Part shown: piece by piece, positions 47,405-57,305 of the stretch
Layout: the number at the start of each line of letters is the position of its first letter
Numbering within the stretch: position 1 is the first letter of the stretch
Source of the DNA: Mauremys mutica
Taxonomy: Eukaryota > Chordata > Testudines > Geoemydidae
NCBI RefSeq assembly: GCF_020497125.1
Contig: NC_059075.1
Location: 41,080,003 to 41,144,002 of the forward strand
Reading direction: 5' to 3'
DNA length: 64,000 nucleotides
Program-made: the position numbers and the translations under genes
Notes under the pieces: generated by a model
The model's input: only the letters and a program-made list of their open reading frames with translations
The model's database searches: none
What the model was told of the DNA's origin: nothing

Positions 47405-47724
47405 CTATAGAGACTTTCATCTACTATGGTCAAGTGTAGCCCAGGTTAGTGGTGACCAAAAGATGCCATCAAATGATGGCTGTTTGATAGATTGTGTGGA
47501 ATGAGTTAGTGAATTCCCAGTCTACTTCCTAGTAGTCAGTTATCCACATCAGAGAAATCACCTTCACACTTGGCACTAATTGATCCTGTCTCAGGGTCAG
47601 TTTAAAGGGTCAGTGGACCATGGAGATCAAACTCCCTCCAAGTCAGGGGTGAGACACTGGGGGCTGGCTCTGGAGTGGTGTGTGGGAGAAGTTCACAGTG
47701 CCATTCTCCAAGAAGTACCAGTGC

Positions 47725-47965
47725 AATGGGTAGTAATAATAATAATAATAATAATACCTAGGCCTTTTATATAGTGCTTTTCATACAGAGATCACAAAGC
47801 CTTTCTGAAGGAGGTAAATGTTCTTATCCCTGTTTTTACAGATGTGGAAACTGAGGAATGGAGTGGTCAAGTGATTTATCTAAAGGCATCCAGCAAGCCA
47901 GCAGCAGAGCTGTGAAAAGAACCTAGGTCTCCTGTACACTAGCCCACACTGCCTCTCTAAAAGAG
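47725..47965 (-). repeat. MIR-type repeat with (ATA)n edge
   Basis: An (ATA)n run at about 47731-47756 is followed by CTTTTATATAGTGCTTTTCA, TTTTACAGATGTGGAAACTG and a CCCACACTGCCTCTC end. This is the reverse-oriented MIR-like core; the trinucleotide run is a frequent tail expansion. Confidence 0.75.
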
Positions 47966-47969
47966 AAAA

Positions 47970-49499
47970 TGGGAGACTTACATTTCTCTGTCAATCAGTC
48001 TAGCTTCTTTCACCACTATGACATTGGGGACGGGGGAAGGGAGAGAATAATACCAATTCCTGAAGTAAATATTGATGTCATTTGTTTTAATACATACCCA
48101 CAAATTAACCATTGCTCTTGTTATTTCGGTGAGTGGACAAGCTAAGTTGTCTAGCTTTTCTCAAATCTCTCTCTCACACACACAAACACAGACTCAAATT
48201 CCTCCCTGATATAACTCCACTGAAGTCAATGGAATTATACGAGAATTAATCCTGACCCCTCCTCCCCAATCTCACACTGCACAAACACAATAATGTGAAC
48301 AGAGAAAAACAATTTATACCATATTTTAAAATATTAAGTCAGTATTTTGCTAGTCACAAAATTGTGAGCATCAAAGTCTGGAAGAGCATGTTAATGAAAG
48401 CAGCAGGCATAATTTAGCCACTGTACCACTCCAGTGGGAAAAGCTGCTCACTTTCTCTTATACATTTCATTAATAAACTGTAGCTTGTGGTGCTACCAGT
48501 ATAGGAAGAATTAATGTCTTTCATGTTATTCATTCCCTTCAGTCAATGAGCCTCCATTACATGAAAAGGTTTCAATGTATTTTTTCTGTTATTTTGATGT
48601 AAGCTGTTAAAATAAGAAGAAAACAGTGATTGTTCAACAGTAGAAGCTAGGCTGGTATATTCCTTCTTTTAAGGCTCACTCTAGTTTAAAATAAATAAGT
48701 CAAGGAAATATTAAAAGATTTTGTTTATTTGGGATCATGACAGGGAGATCATTAGGATGGGAGTGAAGGCTGGGTGAATGCTGTCCAGTTTTTCCCACAT
48801 TTCTGCTGAAGTGCACCTCAGTCATGTCTCATTTCAGCTCCATTGTGCACAGGCCTGGCTTCCTCTGGCTTTTGTTATCCTAAATTGTTTTTTCTCTGAT
48901 ATGTTGAATCATGAAAGTGAGCTGAGAAAAAAAAGTTATTTATGCAACAAAACAAAAAAGCATTAAATAAAAAACATCTGACTGTCACTAACTCCCACAG
49001 TGTGTGGGGGGGAGTGGTGAGGGGGTAGTTCTCACAATGCGTATCTCCTTAGAAGCTGAGACACAGGAGCACACTTCAGTCCTGCCCTGCCATGCACTCC
49101 ACTTAGATGTGAGTGATGGGCCTCGCTGGCAAAAGCAGAGCCTGCTAATGAGTCTGAATCACAGGATGGTTCTTATGAAAGGGATCAATCCTAGGACCAG
49201 TTTGCAGTCACCAACCTGTATTTTCTTTCGCCTGTGACCAGTTCAGAATTTGAATCTTGGTCTCCAGAGGTTCAAAGCACTAAGCCAGGGAGCCTCCTTG
49301 TGCCCCTTTCAAAGGTCAGACATTTATTTGACAAGCTGTGAGTGTCTGTCAATGTCTTGTGTGTGGGTGTTTGTGTGGGTGTGTGCAGGTATTTTGGAGA
49401 GAGAGAGCGTGCATGTGTATTGTGTGTTGGGGGGAAGAGTGTGCTAGTTACTCAGCACTTATGGACGTGGAGTAATTAAAGCTCTGTGCACAAGTTCTC
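47970..49499. other. Gene-free stretch upstream of the promoter region
   Basis: No gene recognised. A small palindrome around AACTCCACTGAAGTCAATGG (near 48217) resembles short MITE arms. TG-rich low-complexity sequence lies near 49360-49440. Confidence 0.4.
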
Positions 49500-49612
49500 T
49501 GGGACTCGTTTAGCATACAGCACAGTGCACTTTACTCCCCTCCCTTCAATGCTCATTAGTTGACTAGGGTGCCAGAGGTCCTGGATCTGGGTAAAAAAGA
49601 GGAGGCTGCCAG

Positions 49613-49674
<62 letters not shown>

Positions 49675-51565
49675 CCCTCCCAAACTTTCCAGCCGTCACA
49701 AAACTGTTCCTCAGGGCTGCTGCTCTTCCCAGGAGTGGCTCGTCGGCAGCAGGCGAGACGTTTTCACCCTCCCTCCTTCTGAGGCACCTGCAGGAGCAGC
49801 AGTTTCCAGCCGGCCGGGCTGCAGCAGGCAGGACCTGCTCTGGGCTCTGGGTGAGTGAGCTGAGATTCCTCTTCCTTCCCGTCTCCTGCCCCACTGCCAG
49901 CAGCTCCACGGTGCTACAACCGGTGGAACTGAGGGGCTTTAAGAGCCCAGGCTCCAGGGCGCATAGGGACACCTTCCCACTGCGTACGGGGTGCTGGTAG
50001 GGTGGGAGGGAGCCCAGGTGCCGGGGCCCGGCGGCGCACAATACTCTGGCTGGTGCTGCAGGGACAGCTGCCTCCAGTGCCACGGCTCCCAGGAGGGCTC
50101 CTGCCAGAGGCACTGAAGGGACAGCTCCCTATTTCCTGCTGGGGGTGCTGAAGGGACAGCTCCCCATTGAGCCGCCTGCGGCTGTTGGGAGAGGGCTGCT
50201 AAGGGGGAAGCTCCTCGAGCCTCTGCTGTTCACACCGCGGCTGCTGCTAAGCCAGCGGCTGGCCTCGAAGGGCCACCAGCTTCTTCCCAGCTCCCTTGGA
50301 CTCCGGCCACAGCAGATCCAGGCAGCCAGGTAACAAGAGCAACAACTATGCACTCCTAAAAACAGCAAGCAAGGGGATTTCAAGGTTATTCCGTGTGCCA
50401 GCCAGCCAGCAAGCCGGGCGAGCTCGGAGAGGGGGGTGAGCCGATCTGGAGACTGCCCAGCGGTCCCGCCAGAACCAGGCTGGGGCTGCCAGTGTTGGCA
50501 CCACAGAAAGTTCCCAGTGGCTACTAAATCTTTGAAGTGTAAGGGACAAATGTGCTTCCGATTTAAGTTCCAGGCTGAAGTTTCCTTACAATGGTGGATA
50601 AGGTCCAGCCGGGGAGCGTAAAAAGCTGGCAGCGCTGGAACAGGCGGCTCCCTGCTTCATTTATTTGTCATATGTCCTTGTACCCTTGTACATTTTAAAT
50701 GTGCCTGGCACAGATGGAAAAAGAAAGAGCTGAACGTAGTCATCGCTGTGTTGGGGGAGCTGACATGGACCTGCCGAGATGGCTGCTGTTTTGTACCTTT
50801 GGTTTTTAGGGGGTTTTGTTTGCTTGTTGGTGTAATCACGTGTATTGACTATACAATAACGACAGACAGACACACACACAGCGCTCTGTTGCTGTTACAC
50901 AGTTCCTCGCACAACGCCGAAGGTTGCAGCTGGGGCAGCACTTAGCAGGTGTTTTGTGCATTTCCTAATTTTGCGCACGTAGGGACAACAGTCATTGAGG
51001 TAATCTGCAGATCTGTGGCTTCAACGGATAAATTAGAATTTTGGATCTGATCCGTATTGCAGTGGATTAGAGCAACCACCCTTTCTCGCTTCCCTTCTTC
51101 CCCCACCTTCCTTCTGACATGCAACACAAAAATTGACCCTGCCTGTAACAGGAACTCCTGTAGTAGAGAAAGGGGGAGCCGCGGAGCGAGCTTGGTGCTG
51201 ATGCAGCCGGCAGACAGAGCTCCAGACACCGCAGCCTCTGGGATCTCAGTGGCAGTGGCGCCTGCAAGCTCCCTGAAGCCAGGCACTGACTGGGGCTGTG
51301 ATAGTAACAGCTCGGAAATGAGGAGCGATCGTTCCCCAAGGAGCTTGTCTCTGTCACACGCCACTGAACTGGTGGGGGTTTCATTGCAGGGGGTGAGTGT
51401 GGCAGACGGGAGGGAGGGGCGGGGGAGGGCAGCAGAGAGGGCATTACCAGGAGCAAACAGGGGAGCCGAGGGGAGGCGGGGGGGATGGGGAACCTGGAAG
51501 GAAATGGACGCATCAAGTATCCGTCCGAGGCGGTGATGTTTGTTCTCTTCTTGCTCTCCCTGCAG
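49500..51565 (+). promoter_or_regulatory. ZDHHC22: GC-rich ZDHHC22 5' region, likely promoter
   Basis: This 2-kb zone directly before the first coding exon is GC-rich and CpG-containing, unlike the flanks. It carries a (GA)29 tract and GGGCGGGG-like boxes near 51415. Candidate donor sites are CCAG|GTAACA at 50329/50330 and GGGG|GTGAGT at 51392/51393. The second would leave a 173-base intron ending in the strong acceptor at 51565. No TATA box is evident at a clear position. The exact start of transcription cannot be placed from sequence alone. Confidence 0.5.
49615..49672 (+). repeat. (GA)29 microsatellite in the promoter region
   Basis: Fifty-eight uninterrupted bases of GA. It lies about 1.9 kb before the ZDHHC22 start codon. 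Polypurine tracts of this length can adopt triplex structure and vary in length between individuals. Reading frames through it are artefacts. Confidence 0.97.
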
Positions 51566-51567
51566 GA

Positions 51568-51573
51568 ATGTAA
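51568..51573 (+). promoter_or_regulatory. ZDHHC22: Start-stop uORF before ZDHHC22
   Basis: Just inside the exon, after the acceptor AG at 51564-51565, an ATG is immediately followed by TAA. Six bases later comes the main ATG at 51580. Position -3 of the uORF start is G, a usable context, and the main start has A at -3. Start-stop elements are known to hold ribosomes at the stop codon and lower translation of the main frame; that effect here is inferred. Confidence 0.7.
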
Positions 51574-51579
51574 TCCACA

Positions 51580-52141
51580 ATGCTAGTTCTCAGGGTGCTC
51601 AATGTTGTTGCTCCAGCCTACTTCCTGTGCATCTCCTTAGTGACCTTCGTCCTCCAGCTCTTTCTCTTCATCCCCAGCATGTTCAAAGACCCTTCCACCA
51701 CCCCACTTTTCTCTCCTGCTCTGCTGCATGGGGCCCTCTTCCTCTTCCTCTCAGCTAATGCCCTGGGGAACTACATCCTTGTGATACAGAACTCCCCTGA
51801 GGACCTGGGCAAGTGCCTGAACTCGGGCGGAGGAGCCGAAGTGGTGGCGGACCAGCCGGACGGAAGCAGGTCCCCTTGCTCAGCCTTGCCCAGCACCCAC
51901 TTCTGTAGACTGTGTGCCAGAGTCACCCAAAGGCATGACCACCACTGTTTCTTCACAGGGAACTGCATCGGGAGCAGGAACATGCGGAACTTTGTCATGT
52001 TCTGCCTCTACACCTCATTGGCTTGTCTCGACTCCCTGGTGGCAGGGGTGGCTTACATTTCTGCAGTGCTCTCTATGTCCTTTGCAAACCCACTGGCCTT
52101 CCTCACCCTCCTGCCTCACTCCATCAGCCAATTCTTCTCAG
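51580..52141 (+). CDS. ZDHHC22: ZDHHC22, coding exon 1 (residues 1-188)
   Basis: This encodes the first two thirds of a DHHC-type protein S-acyltransferase, which moves palmitate from acyl-CoA to cysteines of client proteins at ER or Golgi membranes. Reported targets of the mammalian enzyme include the BK potassium channel. Two membrane segments (about 12-31 and 45-68) precede the catalytic region CRLCARVTQRHDHHC (109-123), with C123 the expected acyl-enzyme cysteine, followed by C129, N134 and F138. A third segment spans about 138-163. Compared with common DHHC proteins, the upstream C-x2-C pair and one cysteine of the zinc region (V at 115) are absent, as I also recall for the mammalian orthologue. 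Residues 80-104 form a loop about 12 longer than in human. The exon ends in TCTCAG|GTAAGC with phase-1 splicing inside a glycine codon. Confidence 0.96.
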
Positions 52142-52524
52142 GTAAGCGGCCTCTCTCCCAGAGAAAGAACATGGTCTCTCTTTGCTCAAATGTGTCACTT
52201 GGGTCCTGCTCTTTCCCAGGCAACTTTGTGAGGGGTAGAGGGTGGGGAAAAGGAAGAGAGGGGTTCCTGTGCTCAAGGATCTCTTAATTGAGGTTTGGTG
52301 TACATTTCCTGCAGTACTTTAGCACTGTGATCAAAGGCCCTACTGGGCCCCAGCCAGGTTCCAGACACAGCCCTCTTCATAATTTATTAGGTTCTAAAAA
52401 AAACCCAAACCCAGTGCCTAAGACAGAGCGTCAGTGAGCAGGCCTGGTGGGCACAGAGACAGTACAGTGCAACTAGGCAGCAGGAGAAAGAATTTCACTC
52501 ATTATCCTCCCTGGGTGCCTGGGC

Positions 52525-53031
52525 GTGGTTCTCAAGTTCTTCAGAGGGGGGGACCATATCCTAATAGAGATTGACTGGGGGACACTTCCCCTTCCATTTG
52601 CCATCACCTGGTCACTCCTCCACTCCCATTAGACACACACCCAGTCCCACCGCCTTTCCCATTCACCATCATCCAGCCCCACCTCCCCTTCCATTCGCCA
52701 TCATCCTGCCCCATCTCCCCATCATAAAACACACACCCAGCCCCACTTCCTTTCCCATTAGACATCACCCAGTCCAATCACCCCTCTCATTAGACACAAG
52801 CCCAGACCCAGCTCCTTTCCCTTCCCAATAAACACACCTCACCCCACATCCCCTCCCTGTGGCAAGTACAGCAGCTGCTCACATGGAAAATCAGTGTTAG
52901 GAAATTATGCTAGCTTCCTTTAATGCTATCTAGCAGGTGGAAACAAAGAAGAGAAATAGTATGATGTGACCAACCAGCTCTCCACAGACCTCCAGCTAGT
53001 TCTTTGCAGACCACAGTTTGAGAGCCACCAT
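52525..53031. mobile_element. hAT-like MITE with C-rich minisatellite core
   Basis: The ends GTGGTTCTCAAGTT and AGTTTGAGAGCCACC are inverted, of the GGTTCTCAA type. The core (about 52600-52830) is a degenerate array of units of about 35 bp built from CACCCAGCCCCAC and CATTAGACA-type blocks. No convincing target duplication was found. Confidence 0.65.
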
Positions 53032-54989
53032 TGATCTCTGAAAGCCCCCCACGCCAAAAGCAAATGTATTCAGAGGAATAATCTCTTGCTGCTGACCCTG
53101 CCTTTTTATGCCTTTCAAGGTGCCCTTTCCCCATCTGCATCTTTTCCTGCTCCTCATCAATTCTCCCCCTACTCCTCTAACTTCTTTTCCTGATCCTACT
53201 TCCACAGCTCTGCCTCAGCACCTCTGGTTCTGTCCCTCCTCATCTCACCATGCCCCCGAGCCCCTCCAAATGCACCAAGTCTAAATTTGAGACAAAACCC
53301 TAGAATGAAGGGCATTTGAAAAGTCGCTACACAGAAAGCTTATAGACTAGTGGTACTCTGAAAGTGACTAAGTAAAAATGTCATTCTTTTAACCATCAGA
53401 CCTGCAGCCTGTGTGTATCAGAATCAGATCTCCTCACTTTACTGACTAAAACAGGACTTCTGCTCTGACCCCTGCAGAGCCACTCAGCTCAGGGAGAGGA
53501 CCAGGATTGTATTCTGGGGTCATGAATCAACAGGATTGTTACTATGTTTTGATTGCAGAATCTTGCTAATGATACATGAGCCACAAGGAACCCAGATTGA
53601 TTTTCAGATTCCAGGCTGAGAAGGCTGGCATTTAAAAACAAACAAGCAGCAATTTACTTAGAAAAGTATCCAATTTTGGCATGGTAGTCACTGAAAGACA
53701 ATAGACATGGAACCCTGCCATGAGATTTTGGTGAAGTCACTTTTCCAAGTAGAACCACATTTTAATGAATGTCAGAATGAATAATGTCTGACTTGATGCT
53801 CTCCTCTTCTAAGCTATGCTTTACACAGCAAAATGGAGTGGGGGAAAAGGTGAGGAGGCCACCAGGGGGCTGGTTATGGCTCTTTGATTCTGTGGGCTGA
53901 TCTTTATCAACCCTGGCATATGTTAGAGCAAAACCCTAGGCTTCACTAACTTATGCCACTAGTGTATGGACCCTAAGGGATCATGTATTAACTGAGGATC
54001 AGTGCAGCAGAGCAGAACTCCACCACACTCCAACACATCCTTTTCCTCCTCTGACACGCTCTCTATGCTGGCAGCAGGTGACCACTGGAGATGGATCTGC
54101 TAGTTTTATGCCAGCTGGATTAATTCTCAGCTGGCTAGTTGTGGCCAGAATCTGTGATCAGGAGGCACAAAAGAGCCAGCATGGATATCAGAATTTGTCC
54201 CAATATCTATAAATTAAGCATCATGATTCAGCATTTCTGGCATAAATAATGTGCAGCAATAAGAGTGAGATCACATCAAGTTCACAAGGAACAGAAGTAA
54301 ATTTGGATTTAAAATGGGCTCTGGTAATGATGGGCAAATGAGGGGTATTTTTTATAAATGTCTGTCAGATTGGATTTACTGACAAAACTATAGACTACTG
54401 TTTATTTGGATAACCTAAGAATAAGATGAATAAACCTTATGTCCATTAAGTATGGCTCAGGGAAGCTTTATACTTGCAAAAAGAGACAAAGGATTCCTCT
54501 TCTCACAACATGGTGACTTTCTGCATCATGGCCTCAAATAAACCTTGCAGGCTTGTTGAAAAATCCTCAGCTCCCAACAGAGCATTATCAGGAAAAATGA
54601 ACCAATGTCTATCACTCTTGCTTCCAATAAATGCTGAGAAGCCCATGCTTGTGTCTGACCTTCCTATTCAAAATTTCAAGTTACCCTCACTAACTGAATT
54701 AGTATAAGGATTCTTCACCTCCTTAAGGGGATCTGTTCTTCCCTTGCCATGTTGTGCATGATGTTTACTGGGACCTGACAATAAAAGAAAGGTGATATTG
54801 AATTTAAAAGCAATGTTTAATGGTTCAAGTGTTCAGGACTGAAAAGCCAGATGCTGTAGTCTGTTTGAAAAAAATCATCCTGTGAATGTTCTCTCCTAGC
54901 CAAGTCCAAAACGTGAAGTGAAGTCAAAGTGTAATTTTGTGGTAGCCAACAGCTAGACTATTAATTACAGCATTTCAAGATGGAGAAGC

Positions 54990-55072
54990 TGGAATTCATA
55001 GATTTTAAGGCCAGAGGAGACTATTAGATCATCTACTCTGAAATCCTGTATAACACAATTCCAATAACTGGA
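54990..55072 (-). repeat. CR1-type LINE tail fragment
   Basis: TTCATAGATTTTAAGGCCAG, then TAGATCATCTACTCTGAAAT and CCTGTATAACACA is the familiar reverse-complement 3' end of CR1-related repeats in turtles. Truncated, non-coding. Confidence 0.72.
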
Positions 55073-55663
55073 GGAGCCATGAGCTACTTACTGCCAGCCA
55101 CCCAGCCCTGTTCTGGTGACTCCTGGTGAGAGAGGATGAGGCAGGACTGGCTATAAGACTAGCCAGCACTCCTGCAACATTCCCTATGGTGACTTCTGCT
55201 GAGAGAGGCTTGGATTAGAGTAACTTGTGTTGCGCCCCCCCCCCCCGCACCTACATTCTTCTCTTCAGGAGGGAAAGGTGACATTAGAGATGATAATGAT
55301 ACAGTTTAGATATTAGCGTCCAAATATTCAGGCACATCACTCATAAAAGGTTACACTCCGTGTGTTTTGTAACCCAGCGCCAGCCCACAGGGATCACTCT
55401 GGGAAAGCAGCTCCATCATGCTGCACACCTAGGCAGGGTGGGCGTGTCTATGCACACACAGGCTGCTCCCCCTAGCTCCCCCCTAGCTCATTCAGACCCT
55501 GCTCACACAGGCACTGGGGGAAAGGTTGCAAACACTTTTCTGTTTGGAACAGATTTTTATTCCTAACTTTTCCTCTCTCAGAATCTGCTCAGAGTTCACA
55601 GTCTCTTCTCCTTCACCCCCCACCCCCCGGCTCTGTTGGCAGCAGGTTGTGACCTGATAGTTT

Positions 55664-56005
55664 CAATTCTTCTTATTCTTCTTCTTATCCACTCCCTGTG
55701 GAGCATAAGGCGCCAACCACTCTCCTCCATTCATTTTGTTCTTGAGCGAGACAGCAGAGTTCATCCCACTTCATTCCCATACCTTTCATTTCCTCTTCAA
55801 TGGTCCTTCGCCACGTCCCCAATGGTCTACCTCTCCTCCTTTTTCCTTGTGGTGTCCATCGTAGGGCAATACGAGGGTGTCTATCAGCATCCATTCTCAA
55901 CACATGCCCCAGCCACCTCCATCTTCGTTGTTTGGCTTCATCCACTATATTGTTGATGCCTGTTAATCGGCTCACTTCAACATTGGTGAGAGGTTCTTTT
56001 AAAAG
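55664..56005 (-). mobile_element. RTE-type LINE 3' fragment with open frame
   Basis: On the - strand an open frame of about 96 codons (55975-55685) encodes the C-terminal end of a non-LTR retrotransposon protein, with RRWRWLGHVLRMDADRHPR and a basic KRRRGRPLGTWRRT block followed by an acidic helix. This ending is typical of RTE-related elements. The frame stays open upstream to about 56005, where the copy is truncated. Downstream is an ATAAGAAGAAGAATAAGAAG simple tail, as in RTE insertions. It is antisense to ZDHHC22 within its intron. Confidence 0.82.
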
Positions 56006-56061
56006 ACCTGTAAAGAATTAGTTATGATACATTTCATAGTTATATCAGAACTAAAAATATT

Positions 56062-56214
56062 GGCAGATCCTGAGCGGGTGCAAATTGGACCATATACTGA
56101 TATCATACTCTATAGAGAGAGATATACAGGGCCAGAACTATAGCTGCTGTAAATTTTCACAGCTCCATTGACGTCAATGGAATTAGGCCAATTAGCACCC
56201 GCTGAGGATCTGCC
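56062..56214. mobile_element. Palindromic MITE (153 bp)
   Basis: The left arm GGCAGATCCTGAGCGGGTGC is mirrored by the right arm GCACCCGCTGAGGATCTGCC with a single unpaired base or so. The inner CAAATTGG and CCAATTAG also oppose each other. The intact arms suggest relative youth. It lies in the ZDHHC22 intron. Confidence 0.8.
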
Positions 56215-56800
56215 CATATTTTTTAGTATTTATATGTGTATAAAATTATATATAACTTTTTCAAAACAATGATTAGAAATACCTGTTAGATTCAATGTTT
56301 CCATAAGTCTTTTAGCGTACTGTAGCCATGTACACAAGCGATGCTACTGTGCTGCAAGCTAGTGCATTGTAGATTCAGACCCTGCTTTCATGTGCAAAAA
56401 CATCCCATGTAGACAGGCCCTATGTCATTTAAGCACTTTTGAAAATGTTACTAACAATGATTAAAATACATTTTATATTTTGTGGAATTTTCACAAGCCC
56501 TGATGCTACGTATTAACAGTATAAACCCTCGTCTAGTCTAACCTCTACCATTTTAATATTTTCCCCAACAGTGTTAGTTGCATTGATTATCATGAATGAA
56601 ATACTTCAATTAGAATAATTAGAATGATTAATTCTCTTTTTCCTTCTAGCTCTCCAGTTGTATAATTGTTATAGAATATAATTCAGTTTCCAGGGCTCTG
56701 CAGGTTGAATATTTCTGGATGGCTAATATACTAATATGTGGGGTGTGTATAAAATGTTGTTTCTTTTTTCTCTTCCCCTCTCCTGGCTCTGGAACTGCAG

Positions 56801-57066
56801 GAGCTCTCCTTAGCTCTGAAATGTTTATCATTCTCATGCTGTACCTCTGGCTTGGAATTGGACTTGCCTGTGCTGGCTTCTGTTCCCACCAGATACTGTT
56901 GATTTTACGAGGGCAAACTCGCTACCAGGTGCGGAAGGGGATGGTGGTAAGAGCCCGGCCCTGGAGGAAGAACCTGCAGGATGTCTTTGGGAAGAGGTGG
57001 CTAATAGGACTTCTCATTCCTATGCTAAATGTGGGAAGTGACTATCACAGGCATAAAGACAAGTAA
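56801..57066 (+). CDS. ZDHHC22: ZDHHC22, coding exon 2 (residues 188-275, stop)
   Basis: After the acceptor at 56800 the frame continues ALLSSEMFIILMLYLW into the fourth membrane segment (about 196-220). The cytosolic tail follows: HQILLILRGQTR, then ARPWRKNLQDVFGKRW (239-254). Its N-x3-VFG core (245-251) corresponds to the conserved element after the last membrane helix in DHHC enzymes. The protein ends NVGSDYHRHKDK before TAA at 57064-57066. Total length is 275 residues against 263 recalled for human. Reading frame upstream of the acceptor (from 56719) is intronic and not part of the gene. Confidence 0.95.
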
Positions 57067-57189
57067 CTCTCCACAACACACACACACACATATACCCCTA
57101 CTTTCTCATACTCTGCTACAACGTGGCAAAGTTGGGATAGTCCATCTCTCAGTACTGCAGACTCTAGGGGGAAGGGATTGGCTAGCAAA

Positions 57190-57305
57190 CTGAACAGACA
57201 TAAGAGATTGTCTTTCTGTTCTGTGCTTGTACAGTGCCTAGCACAATGGGGTCCACATCCATGACTAGGGCTCCTAGCTGCTATGTTAATACAAATAATA
57301 AATAT
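57190..57305 (+). repeat. Old interspersed repeat tail
   Basis: The phrase GTACAGTGCCTAGCACAATG followed by AGGGCTCCTAG and AATACAAATAATAAA is a common amniote repeat ending. It supplies one of the AATAAA motifs downstream of ZDHHC22. Confidence 0.65.

Larger units (their letters stand above)
52142..56800 (+). other. ZDHHC22: ZDHHC22 intron (4659 bp)
   Basis: The donor GTAAGC at 52142 and the acceptor, a long pyrimidine tract ending in CTGCAG at 56800, are both near consensus. Joining them restores the SGALLSSEMF reading, which fits the mammalian protein. The intron carries a hAT-like MITE with a minisatellite, a CR1 tail, an RTE fragment and a palindromic MITE. Exon 1 can be read past the donor for another 48 codons, which would give a truncated protein if the intron were retained. 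Confidence 0.92.

Noticed and set aside
1..48000. Exons of TMEM63C or CIPC, expected neighbours by human gene order
   Set aside because: No recognisable block of either protein was seen; short exons could have been missed, so absence is not claimed as proof.
49556..50113. Frames of 146-185 codons on both strands with long Arg-Glu or Ser-Leu runs
   Set aside because: They are translations of the (GA)29 tract and GC-rich promoter DNA.
52142..52287. Continuation of the ZDHHC22 frame past exon 1 to a stop at 52285
   Set aside because: The GTAAGC donor and the matching phase-1 exon at 56801 give the known protein; the read-through has no family similarity.
56719..56800. Extra in-frame residues before ZDHHC22 exon 2
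   Set aside because: They translate the pyrimidine tract and acceptor site.
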